The position numbers were made by a program, and so were the translations under genes. DNA of 64,000 nucleotides from Neocallimastix lanati (nom. inval.) (taxonomy: Eukaryota > Neocallimastigomycota > Neocallimastigomycetes > Neocallimastigales > Neocallimastigaceae): positions 112,501 to 176,500 of the forward strand of contig JACVTC010000110.1 in assembly GCA_016946835.1 (NCBI GenBank), given 5' to 3'. This document shows, piece by piece, positions 10,811 to 21,373 of the stretch. Within the stretch, counting starts at the first letter, position 1. Every line of letters starts with the position of its first letter. The notes below the pieces were generated by a model that was given only the letters and a program-made list of their open reading frames with translations, did no database searches and was not told the origin of the DNA.

Positions 10811-10917
10811 ATTTGTTATATATCATTAAAATTATGTAAAGACATAAAATTATGAAAAACATAAAAATTAATGTAAACATAAAATTTATGTAATAAATTT
10901 TATGTTATGTTTAAATT
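10811..10917 (+). repeat. Host repeat segment, copy C (left flank of element 2)
   Basis: AATGTAAACATAAAATTTAT and AAATTTTATGTTATG match 42570-42625, so elements 2 and 3 sit in copies of the same repeat. The last nine bases (10909-10917) GTTTAAATT are the left target-site copy of element 2. Confidence 0.75.
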
Positions 10918-11429
10918 GGGGGAGGAGCATTTCGCAAAATTTCATTTCGGAAAGTTTCATTTCGGAAAATTTACATAAAAAGTTTCATTTCGCAAAATTT
11001 CATTTCGGAAAAGTTTCATTTCGCAAAATTTTTAATAAATAAATAAATTAATAATAAAATAAATAAATAATATATATAATTTAAATAAAATACTAAATAA
11101 ATAAAAATAAATATATAAAACTACAATAAATAAATAAATTTTAAAATTAAATTTTTAAAAAAAAATATACATAAATATATGGACATATATATATTAAATA
11201 TACATTATATAATAATAAATATTCATTAGAATTAACGCTTTAAAAAAATAAAATATTTTATCATATGTTTTAAACGTTTTATAATTTTTTAAAATATATG
11301 TAAGAATTTTATATATATAAAAAAAATAAGTATTAATAAGGATAATAATTTAAAATATAATTGTTAAATTTAAAATATAATTATTAAAAAAAATATTAAA
11401 AAATTATATTTAAATAATTAATTGATTAT

Positions 11430-11521
11430 TTTTACACCTTTTAAGTCCTTGCGCAGTATTTTAAAAAAATCTTAAATTACTAATAAATTTTTTTAATAAA
11501 AGAAATATTGATAAATAATTC

Positions 11522-11562
<41 letters not shown>

Positions 11563-11625
11563 TGAGGACATCATAAAAAAGGGAGTTAAAAGTAGCACAA
11601 AATTAGGATGATTTTAGGTGGTATC
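11430..11625 (+). repeat. Conserved internal module, element 2
   Basis: Same module as at 10261-10430, with an A-run grown to about 40 bases between the CTTAAATTACTAATAAA part and GATGAGGACATCATAAAAAA. The GATG-AGGA-CATC segment could form a 4-bp hairpin. No frame or known RNA motif is recognised. Confidence 0.8.
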
Positions 11626-11634
11626 TATTTTTTT

Positions 11635-12560
11635 ATTTTTTATTTTATATTTTATATTTTATATTTTTTATTTTATATTTTATATTTTTTTTTTTTATTT
11701 TATATTTTATATTTTTATTTTATATATATATATATTTTTTTATTTTTTATTTTTATTTTATATTTTATATTTTATATTTTATATTTTATATTTTATATTT
11801 TATATTTTATATTTTATATTTTATATTTTATATTTTATATTTTATATTTTATATTTTATATTTTATATTTTATATTTTATATTTTATATTTTATATTTTA
11901 TATTTTATATTTTATATTTTATATTTTATATTTTATATTTTATATTTTATATTTTATATTTTATATTTTATATTTTATATTTTATATTTTATATTTTATA
12001 TTTTATATTTTATATTTTATATTTTATATTTTATATTTTTTATTTTATATTTTATATTTTTTATTTTATATTTTATATTTTATATTTTTTATTTTATATT
12101 TTTTATTTTATATTTTATATTTTATATTTTTATTTTTTATTTTTTATATTTTTATTTATTTATTTTTATTTTTTATTTTATATTTTTTATTTTTTATTTT
12201 ATATTTTATATTTTTATTTTATATTTTTTATATTTTTTTTATTTTTTTTTTATTTTTTATTTTATATTTTATATTTTTATTTTTTATTTTTTATATTTTT
12301 TATTTTTATTTTTTATTTTTTATATTTTTTATATTTTTTTTTATTTTTTATTTTATATTTTTTATTTTATATATATATATATATATATATATTTTATTTT
12401 TTTTTTTTTTTATTTTTTTATTTTTTATATTTTTTATATTTTTTTTTATTTTATATTTTATATTTTATATTTTATATTTTATATTTTTTATTTTTTTTTT
12501 TTTATTTTTTATTTTATATTTTTTATTTTATATTTTATATTTTATAATTTTATATTTTAT
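11635..12560 (+). repeat. ATATTTT satellite and degenerate T/A array in element 2
   Basis: A pure 7-bp ATATTTT array from about 11755 to 12035 flanked by imperfect TATTTT/ATTTTTT runs. Two overlapping long open frames (to 363 codons) exist only because the repeat lacks stop codons in two frames; they encode nothing but Phe, Ile, Leu and Tyr. Confidence 0.93.
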
Positions 12561-12683
12561 AATTTTTTTTTTATTTTTTTATTATTTATTTATTTATTTA
12601 TTTTATTATTTATTTATCTATTTATTAAAATTTTGCGAAATGAAACTTTTCCGAAATGAATTTTTGCGAAATGACACACACTC

Positions 12684-13260
12684 GTTTAAATTGAAATAAT
12701 TTATAAATTTCTTTTTATTATTTTTATATTATTTTATATTTTATTTTATATTTTATTTTATTTTATTATATTTTTAATTATTTTAAATAATTATTATTTT
12801 ATAAATAATTCTTTATTTTAATATTTTATTTCAATAATATTTTATAACTTTTATATTATATACTTTAAATACTAAATAATTAATTTTTATTATTTTAAAA
12901 TAGTTTATAGTTAAAGAAAATTATAAAAAGAATACTTTTTCTTTATGTTAATTCTTTGCAATATTTCATGTCAATTTATTTTATGTCAAATTTATATTTT
13001 CTAGTTACTTCAATATTTATAATTAAAAATTAAATAAATGTACTAAATAATTTTATAATTACTTTTAAATAACAAATAAATAAAATATTATAATTAAATA
13101 ACAACTAAATAAAACTTCTCCCAAACAGAGAACTTGAACCTGAAATAGGTGTACTTTATCAATTACTTTATCATTTACTTTATATCATCTTTGCAGTAAT
13201 TTTTTAATATAAAATTACTTTATATCATCTTTGCAGTAATTTTATATTAAAAAATTAAGT
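12684..13260 (+). repeat. Host repeat, copy C (right flank) with tRNA-like relic
   Basis: Shares with 44082-44590 TTATTATTTTAAAATAGTTT, AAAGAATAC and TTTTTCTTTAT, and near the end (13117-13162) AACTTCTCCCAAACAGAGAA...GGTGTACTTTATCA. On the minus strand this last part contains GGTTCAAGTTC, a B-box-like sequence, resembling a tRNA 3' half. From 13177 to 13252 a 43-bp segment containing TTTATATCATCTTTGCAGTA is duplicated in tandem. Confidence 0.65.
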
Positions 13261-14028
13261 AATAAATTTAACAAATTAATATAAAGATATGATAGAGAAT
13301 TGCAAGAAATTATCATTATTATAATAGTTTATGTAATACAATTACATTAATTTATTTAATCCTTATTTAAAAAAAAAATAGTAGTAATAATAATAAATAG
13401 TGGTATAAATCATGAAATATTGAATACATATAAATACATATATATATATATATTACTAGAACCGCCACATATATCTATAATAAATATTATCCTCTAAAAA
13501 GTAAAATAAAAATAACCTCAATAAACATTAAATGTATTATTATAATTGAATATAATTTAAAACAGTAAAACATTTTTTTATTACTAGTACAAACTTTGAC
13601 AGTAAAACATTATTAATGAATAATATGAAATTATTGATTAATAATAATTTATATATTTTATTTAAATATTTTTTTTTATAAATATTTTTTAAAAAAAAAA
13701 GTTAATAAGTGGTATACTTTTTCATTAGCAATTAAAAAAATAAATGAAAATATCAAATTACATATATGTATAACTATCTTTTATCTTTTATATATCGAAA
13801 ATAAGAATATGAGGATAAGAAAAAAAGTAAAACTACAATATATACACAAATACAAAATATTTATATATATAGACATACTGAAGTTTGATTGGGTTTGATT
13901 TGATTTTACTTTGTTATTAATGTTTTTTTTTATTATATAGTATTATTATTATTTTTAGTGATATTAAGGTAATACTACTATTTTTTTAAAATAATTATTA
14001 GTATTAGAATTTTATTACTTTTGGGTAA

Positions 14029-14074
<46 letters not shown>

Positions 14075-14930
14075 TTTAATTATTTTAATTAATAAATTAT
14101 TAGTATTTAGTTGTTTTTAAAAATGTTTTTTAATATTATACCTTCTTTTATAAAAAAAGGTAACTATAGATATATTTATATTAAATTATATTAATAAATG
14201 ATATTATTCTTATTATTCATTATAATAATAATGGTTAATAAAATAATATATAAAAATAAAAAGTATTATAAATAATAATATACATATATATATGTTACTA
14301 TTATTATTATTATTATTACTTTAAATACAAAATATTTAAAAAAAATAAAGCCTACAATAATAAGCTTTATTTATTATTTTAGAAATAATGAATTATTATC
14401 ATTATCATTATTATTATTTGATTAAGATATTAAATTATTTTTGTTAAATTATTTTTGAATTACTACGATTATTAATGACATTATACGGCCCAAGATTTAT
14501 AATATTTTAACAATAAATTTTATAAAATTACAATATTAAAATATATATATGTTGATTTTTTTTTTGACTTTTGTCGCACTATAAATTTAAATATAATAAA
14601 TTTAGGATTTGCTACAATCACCATATAATTCAAAAATATTATATTAAATTATTTTTCAAATAAAATTAGTGTTATTATCAAATATTAGATAACAAAAAAA
14701 AAAAAAGCAATTAGGTAAATATTAATTTTAATTCAATAGAATAAAATAATATTAATAAATTGGAGCTTTTTTTAAAAAAAAATAAAAAATATAAATCATA
14801 ACAATATCAAATTAATTATGATTTTTTTTTTTTGATGATTAATTTTAATTATAATATCCAATATTATAATTAAATTGAAAAACTTTAATTTATCAATTTG
14901 ATATATTTAGTGAGGAAAAGATATGACTCA
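13261..14930. other. AT-rich intergenic DNA
   Basis: No credible gene on either strand. Contains AT microsatellites (about 13438-13455, 14034-14065), (TTA)n runs near 14300 and 14400, and a 3' flank of the hydrolase paralogue. ACCGCCACATATATCTATAA near 13468 has GCCACATAT, also seen near 3603 and 58785; significance unknown. Confidence 0.55.
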
Positions 14931-15746
14931 TTATTGAATCCATTCCTTGACCTTTTGAACAACGGCCGATCTTTGATCAACATGAATGTAGTGAGATCCT
15001 TGTAACTTAATAACTTCACTATGTTGTTTATCAGAAATTACATTCTCATGTTCTTCTTCCCAGAATGGTATTCTATCACAATTATCACTTGACACAAAAT
15101 TAAGAACAGGTGTAGATTCAGGGTACTTCATACCAACAGTTTCTTGGATCCACTTAGAAGTATTTGCGATTTCTTCCTTACTATTTTTATTTCCGTAACG
15201 ATGAACCGCTAAAGCCTTAAACAATTGTTTATCTTGTTCAGAATATGAATAATTTGGATCAAGATAACCGAATTTCTCTGGCGTGGCAATAATGTGTGTA
15301 ATTCCAAGAATATCTAAAATTGGTTTAATTTTTAATAAAGTATCCGTGTTACCGGTTCCTTCTGAAAGACTATCAAGAAAATCAATTTTTTCTTGAGTCA
15401 TTGGAAAAGTAGTATCTAAACCAACAACTCCAGCTATTTCTTGTGGATAAAGGTTACTTAACTTTAAAGCATGTAATCCGGAAATAGAATGACCCATCAA
15501 ATAGTAATTCTTTAATCCAAGTTTTTCAATACAACCATGAATCTCAGAGGAAACATTATCCAATGTTCTTTCCTTATCAGTTAAATCAGATAAACCATAA
15601 CCAAAAGGTTCAATAGTAACTACTTTGAAACGATCAGAAAGATCCTCTGCAATTGGTTTAAATTGAAGAATAGGAGATAACTCACCTGTACCTGGTAGCA
15701 TTACTATGGTTTGATTATTTTGCTCTCCTTTGATATTAGCAGACAT
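14931..15746 (-). CDS. Alpha/beta hydrolase paralogue lacking its N-terminal anchor
   Basis: 271 residues, closely similar to residues 46-320 of the protein at 4490-5452. Keeps the nucleophile elbow GHSISG (S87), the acid D111 in GLDTTFP and H252 in GSHYIHVDQ, so the fold and triad look complete. The frame opens at a Met that aligns with an internal Met of the paralogue; a TAA lies seven codons upstream, and the 45-residue anchor region is absent. The upstream sequence belongs instead to the divergent pseudogene at 15747-17688, so the 5' end was probably lost at a rearrangement breakpoint near 15747. It may be a 5'-truncated pseudogene or a cytosolic version. Confidence 0.8.
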   Translation of the reverse strand: MSANIKGEQNNQTIVMLPGTGELSPILQFKPIAEDLSDRFKVVTIEPFGYGLSDLTDKERTLDNVSSEIHGCIEKLGLKNYYLMGHSISGLHALKLSNLYPQEIAGVVGLDTTFPMTQEKIDFLDSLSEGTGNTDTLLKIKPILDILGITHIIATPEKFGYLDPNYSYSEQDKQLFKALAVHRYGNKNSKEEIANTSKWIQETVGMKYPESTPVLNFVSSDNCDRIPFWEEEHENVISDKQHSEVIKLQGSHYIHVDQRSAVVQKVKEWIQ

Positions 15747-15754
15747 ACAAAGAT

Positions 15755-17688
15755 AAATACTATTTTAATAACTTAAAGCCAGGAGAACAAATATTTTCTG
15801 ATAATTCTGATGCATTTTTAAATGTTACTGAAAATGACTTAGTGTTCTATTAAAGCAAAAATGATAGTATTTTAGTAAGTTCATGTATTAAAAATAAAGG
15901 TATTAAAGAGTTAAGATTGGATGTTGATGGTTTATATTTATTCTGTAATGATGATACCTACCTTACTATTGCAGATATAGAAAATAAAAAATTATCCAAA
16001 GTTAAAAAATACATTAAAAATCCCAAAGTCTTAGAGAGAAAGGATAATCCATATATTGGTAATTATAATAGATTATCTATTGAATATAGAGATGGAATGA
16101 AAAAACCTGATTTAATGATATTTAATGTACTTACATGGGAACCAATTTGGGGTTTAAATCCTATTAGATACTTAACTAGTGTAAAAGAAAATAGTTTTAA
16201 AAGGGATGGATCCCGAATTATTCAAGATAACACATTCACCACTTTTGACAAATTAATTTCTACCGATGGTAACAGCGACTTTATTTATATATCAAGTTTA
16301 CGTGGATTAGAATTCAGATATTTATCAATGCCAGCCACAAACAATATAACTCCTTCAAGTAATTCATTATATATTAATGAGAAACCAATTATTAAAAGTA
16401 ATATAAATATGGAATTAACGTATAATAGTGAATTCGATAAGTTAATTGTTAAAAATGATACTTATCAAAATGTATGGGAAATGTATGGATTGAAAAAATG
16501 TGATATGCTTATATCCAGTGATAAAAACTGTAATATTCTATATTCTAATAATAATATAAATATTACCTATGCCAGTTTTAATAAAAATATCAATAATACT
16601 ACAGATAAACTTAAAGAAGTATCCTTATCTTTATTTGATAACATTTTGTCATATACAGGTAAGATGATAAAAAAGAATATGAACTAAATCTCTCTGAATA
16701 TACTAAAATTAAAGATCCTATTTTTTCATTAGCACTTTCTTCTACAGGTGATATTACAATAAATAATAATCAATATACTTTACATAAAGAATATTTTACA
16801 GCTGATGATGGATATTTCTTTATTTCAGGAGATGGAAATTTAATCTTAATGTCAAATACAAGTGAATACAAATGGGCGGCCAAAAAAATTATTACTGAAA
16901 GAGAATATGATGCTGGTGAAATTAAAATTGGTGAATCTTTTAGAGAAGGAGAAATGTTATACTGTGGAGATTATTCAATGATTATACTTAATGGTAAACT
17001 ATTTTATAGAGATCATAAATCAAAAATATCAACTGAAATAAAATATTCAATAAAAGATTTAGCTTATTTATATAAAATAGTCGTTGGAAGTAATAGCATT
17101 TCTTTTAGAAATAAAAATAATGATGATATATATAATATTTATTATAATAAAGTATCTAATAATAGTAAATTATATTGTGATAAAAATACTCGTTCAATTG
17201 TTTGGAAAATTGATAATACTATTAAATGGAGATATCCTGAAATTAGTTCAAATAATGGTGATCTTCAAGATAAAAGGTACATTTTGTTATGTAATAAGTA
17301 TTATCAGAAATGCCTATATGCTGCAAATAGAATAGGTAGTAACGTTAGATATGCTGATTATAGTAAAACATTAAAAAATTTCAAATGGTATTTTGAAACT
17401 ATCAATAAAAAATCTTATCTTAAATCTGCAATTAATGATGATATTTATTTAATAGTTGATAATGATAAATTAATAACTGGTAAATGTAGTGAAAATATGG
17501 ATAAAGCACGTATATTATATAATGAACCAAAGAATTATATAGAATATTTTAACTCTTCTAATAAACAATAAAAATGCATTAGTGGAATTGATGATCGTAA
17601 TAATCGAAATTCACCACAATATTTAACATTAGCTAATAGCAACAAAAAAGATGAAAAAATGATATGGGAAATAAAAACCCCTAATTAA
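15755..17688 (+). pseudogene. Decayed large lectin-like protein gene
   Basis: Continuous coding similarity in composition and style, broken by an in-frame TAA at 15851, a frameshift near 16670-16690 and a TAA at 17569; the last frame ends at 17688. About 645 codons survive and the 5' end is missing at the junction with the divergent hydrolase. Repeated short motifs (NNNQY, GDGNLILMS, KYYQKCLYAANR, YLIVDNDKLITGKC, MIWEIK at the end) suggest beta-rich, ricin- or bulb-lectin-like carbohydrate-binding repeats, in line with the next gene, which carries ricin-like modules. Family assignment is weak. Intact paralogues elsewhere in the genome would be needed to name it. Confidence 0.65.
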
Positions 17689-17739
17689 TATTTACAATGA
17701 TAAATTCTTTTAGAAAAATAATATTGAACTCTAAATTTA

Positions 17740-18126
17740 AAAAATAAAAAATAAAAAATAAAAAATAAAAAATAATAAATAATAAATAATAAATAATAAA
17801 TAATAAATAATAAATAATAAATAAAAAATAAAAAATAAAAAATAAAAAATAAAAAATAATAAATAATAAATAATAAATAATAAATAATAAATAATAAATA
17901 ATAAATAAAAAATAAAATTAGAAAAAAAAATAAAAATTTAGTAATAAAAAAATATATTTTACTTTAGTTTTTTAAAATTCTATAAATTATATCTATTTTT
18001 TATTATTATTTCTTTGATTTTTAAATATATATATATTATTATTATAAGTTATATTTTATGATATGATTTATAAAATGATTTTTTTTTTGTTATTTTTTTT
18101 TTTAAAATTTTAAACAAATTATTTAA
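17740..18126. repeat. (AAAATA)n/(AATAAT)n simple repeat and 5' flank of the CBM18 gene
   Basis: About 17740-17925 alternates AAAAAT and AATAAT units. The remaining 200 bases are T-rich and lead to the ATG at 18127. No gene. Confidence 0.8.
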
Positions 18127-19989
18127 ATGTTATCTGAATTATTTATCATCATTAACATTATAAGCAGTGTTATTGCTGCATCTGAGGATTTTATAGATTC
18201 CAAAAAAACAATTTGGATTTATAATGAACAAACTGAAAATCCTTTATGTTTATATACATCAGGATTTTATGAAGGTATCATTAGTTGTGAAAAATGTAAT
18301 AATTCTGATAATTATAAATGGTATTTAAGTACTGCAGTTGATGATAATAGTATTCAAATTACGTCCGCTTTAGATATGTCAACATGTATATCTTATAATG
18401 ATAATAATGAATTAATTTTAAGTGACTGCAGTGATGAATCTGTTTTATATTATGATGATGTATTCAAAAATTTAGAAATTAGTGATAAATGTATTGGTAT
18501 TATAGACGAAAATAATAGTGATACTTATCCTTATATAAATTTAGAAAATTGTGAAACTAATTCAAATATACTATGGGATTCTTCAGATGTTATTCCTAGT
18601 AAAACTGTTACTCCAACTAAAACTACTACATCTACACCAACAGCTTCATCAATTTGGCTTTATAATGAAAATACTGAACTATGTTTACATGTATTTGGAT
18701 ATGAAGGTAATATTCCAACATATGAAGAATGTGGAAATACAGACGATTATAAATGGTATTACGTAAAAGTCAAAGAAGGTAATCTTTTCAAATCGAAAGA
18801 TAATCCTGAATTATGTTTAAGAGTTGATGATGAAGATGAAAGTAAAATTATGATGGGTAACTGTGATTCTAATGCTATTTTCCTTTATAATAATATTTAT
18901 AAATCTATCGAAAGTTAAAAAAGTCCCGACAATTGTATTGGTAATCCAAATTTCTCTAATGTTAAAAATGTAAAATATAAAGTTTCATTATACGATTGTA
19001 ATAATGAAGTACACGAGGATCAAATGTGGACTATAAAAAAATCTTTACCTAAATTAAAACATACTACAACAACTATATATAAACCTACTCAAACAAGTAC
19101 CGTTGCATGGATTTATAATGAAAGTAGTAATTCATGTTTATATGGTCCTGATTATGAAAATGGAATTCCAACTTATTCCGAATGCAGAAATTTAGATGAT
19201 TATAAATGGATCATTACAAAAAAGAAAGAAGGTTACTATTTCAAATCTAAAAGTAATTCTGAATTGTGCCTAAAGATGGCTGATGAAAATAAAATTATAA
19301 TGGGTAAATGTGATAATAATGCTCTCTTCAATTACAATAGTAATTATAAAACAATTATGAGTAAACATTATAATGATCGTTGTGTTGGTTATGAAAAATT
19401 ACATAGTTACGAGGTAGCTTTTTATTCAGTTACAAAAAGATCTGTAACTTTATATGATTGTAATGAAAAAGTAAATGATGATCAAATGTGGCAATTTACA
19501 ACTTCATACCCTAGAAGAATAGTTACTACAACTAGAACTACTACTACTACTACTAATACAAAATCCAAATCAAATCCTACCAGTAATAATAATTCTCGTT
19601 GCGGTAAAGATTTTAACAATAAATCATGTTCAAAAGGTGAATGTTGTAGTAAAAAAGGTTATTGTGGTACTGGTAGTAATTATTGTGGTACAGGATGCCA
19701 AGCTAGTTATGGTAGATGTAATGATGGCGGTCGTTGTGGCGCTAATTGTGGAAAATGTCTTAATGATAAACAATGTTGTAGTCAATATGGCTATTGTGAC
19801 ATTTCGGATGCTCATTGTGGATCAAAATGTCAAAGCAAGTTTGGGTTATGCTACGGCTCTCACGATAAATGTGGTGAACAATATGGTAGGTGTAAAGGTG
19901 GTAAATGCTGCAGTAAATGGGGTTATTGTGGTACATCCAGTGATCATTGTAAAAATGGATGCCAACCAAGATATGGTTTATGCAAATAA
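18127..19989 (+). pseudogene. Secreted protein: three ricin-like modules plus three CBM18 chitin-binding domains, one in-frame stop
   Basis: One reading frame of 620 codons interrupted only by a TAA at 18916-18918. Residues 1-19 are a signal peptide. Three homologous modules of about 145 residues follow (about 28-175, 175-320, 327-470); each opens with (I/A)W(I/L)YNE, has DYKW, and ends near a conserved Trp (QMW), suggesting ricin-type beta-trefoil sugar binding. Thr/Ser-rich linkers separate them. Residues about 491-620 are three hevein-type CBM18 domains, eight-Cys pattern with CCS(K/Q)xGYC, GTGxxYC/DxHC and a final C. Such proteins in gut fungi are secreted and bind chitin or other glycans. 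The stop lies in module 2, so the gene is either a very young pseudogene, read through, or carries a sequencing error. GC content and codon use are normal throughout. Confidence 0.85.
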
Positions 19990-20069
19990 AAATTTAAATA
20001 GTTTAATAAATAAATTTTTAAATCTTTACTTATTAAAGTTTTATAAAAATGATCTATTATATAAAATCT
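19990..20069. other. Short spacer between convergent genes
   Basis: 3' flank of the CBM18 gene; AT-rich, nothing recognisable. Confidence 0.5.
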
Positions 20070-20690
20070 AATTATAATACTTTCCTATAATTATTATTTA
20101 CTCTTACATTTTTATATAATGTTATTCCCGAATATGGTATAATACTAAATCTATTATCTTTAATATTATCAATATTATTATACGAAATATCATACAATTT
20201 ACCGTAAAAAGATTTTTAAAAGTAATTGAATCCACATTATTTGGATTAGTATAAAAAGCTATACTTTCTCTTAGATACGTTTGATCAACAATATATCGCA
20301 AATTAAAAGGATCATATTACAAAGCAAAAGAATGATAAAAATATTCTTTTTTACTATTAGACAATAAAGGAAGATATTTCGTTATACCTCCAATTTCTGT
20401 TTTTATAAATACCAGTGAAATGTCGTGAATAAATAAATAATTATTATCACTAAAATATTTGTTGGTCTATATGTCCGTGAATATTCAATGGATTTCTATT
20501 AAAAATATCTCTATGGTGAAGTATACATTCATTATAAAAACTGTAAAGAATAGCAGCATTAGGAGTATTATAAGTATTAAGCCGAAGAGAACCCCTATCA
20601 TCATAAAACTCTATTCTTAAAGAGTTAGGGTTATAAGTAACTACTGAATTTCGAAGAGTATTAGTATTTATATTTTTGAAGTAAATACTT
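20070..20690 (-). pseudogene. Decayed Asn-rich protein fragment, possibly the 3' half of the gene at 23673-24137
   Basis: On the minus strand the sequence reads as protein-like over about 200 codons with at least two stops and two frame changes. Readable stretches include NSVVTYNPNSLRIEFYDDRG, NAAILYSFYNECILHH, GITKYLPLLSNSKKEYFYHS and RFSIIPYSGITLYKNVRV. NPNSLRIEFYDD loosely resembles NYNRLSIEYRDG of the gene at 15755-17688. It lies on the same strand as the truncated secreted gene at 24137, on the other side of the MULE, and could be its displaced 3' part. No domain can be named. Confidence 0.55.
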
Positions 20691-20699
20691 AAATATTAA

Positions 20700-21373
20700 A
20701 AAATTTTTTTTTCATATATAAATAGCTTTACAAATATCTGTTTAAATAAATAATAAATTGATAAATAATAAATAAAAAAAAAATAATAATAATAAAATAA
20801 ACAATATAGTAATATAATTAATAAAAAAAAATAATAATATAAACACTATTGCTATAATTATAAAAGGATTGTCATTAACAATAATAATGACGATTAAATT
20901 ATAAATAATATTATTATTATTTGCAAATATATATATAAATGAATTAATAAAAATAATATTTACCTACTTAAGAAAAATGTAAAAAGTTTTTCTTATAGTA
21001 TTTTATAAATTAATAATAAATAATATATAATAAATAATAAATAAATAATATAAACTGTAGCAATAATTACAGAAGCATCAATAATAATATTTTTATAATA
21101 ACGATGAAAATTATAATAGTTATTAAATATAAAAATAAATATAAAATTATAATATAAAAATTTTTATACTTTATATAATAAAAAATATAATAAACTTATA
21201 AATACTTTATATTTATCCAGTTACACTAAAAAAAGGAATTATTTAAAATATAGAAGAATTAAAAAATAATATTTGAATAATTAATCTTCATTTAAAGTAT
21301 ATATAATTAAAAATACATATTATTAAAATTAATCATTAGAATATTTAATTAGAAACTTTTATTGAAAAAAAAA
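20700..21373. other. AT-rich upstream part of MULE copy 3
   Basis: No gene. The block near 21340-21373 leads directly to the transposase start codon. Contains TAATAA-type runs and short direct repeats only. Confidence 0.5.

Larger units (their letters stand above)
10918..12683. mobile_element. Non-autonomous MULE-like element 2 with exact 9-bp target duplication
   Basis: Flanked by GTTTAAATT at 10909-10917 and 12684-12692. Left terminus GGGGGAGGAGCATTTCGC; right terminus, read inward, GAGTGTGTGTCATTTCGC. Both ends reiterate a roughly 20-bp unit (CATTTCGC or CATTTCGG with AAAA spacers), the left over about 115 bp and the right over about 50 bp. A 9-bp duplication is the usual signature of Mutator-like (MULE) transposition. 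It has no transposase; the interior holds the conserved module and long ATATTTT-type arrays. An enzyme such as the one at 1021-2472 could act on it, but its ends are not identical to those of the coding copies. Confidence 0.88.

Noticed and set aside
11560-11580. Hammerhead-ribozyme-like GATGAGGACATC in the conserved MULE module
   Set aside because: The CTGATGA and GAAA core strands and cleavage triplet are not arranged as required.
11608-12699. Open frames of 363 and 309 codons, and similar ones at 10421-10681 and 42738-43410
   Set aside because: They consist only of Phe, Ile, Leu and Tyr from 7-bp ATATTTT arrays that lack stops; no coding signal.
13117-13165. A complete tRNA gene at the B-box-like sequence
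   Set aside because: No D-arm or anticodon stem can be built; only 3'-half similarity.
19630-20071. Alternative frames over the CBM18 region (144 codons plus, 61 and 69 codons minus)
   Set aside because: Shadows of the Cys-rich coding sequence; the in-frame hevein pattern is unambiguous.
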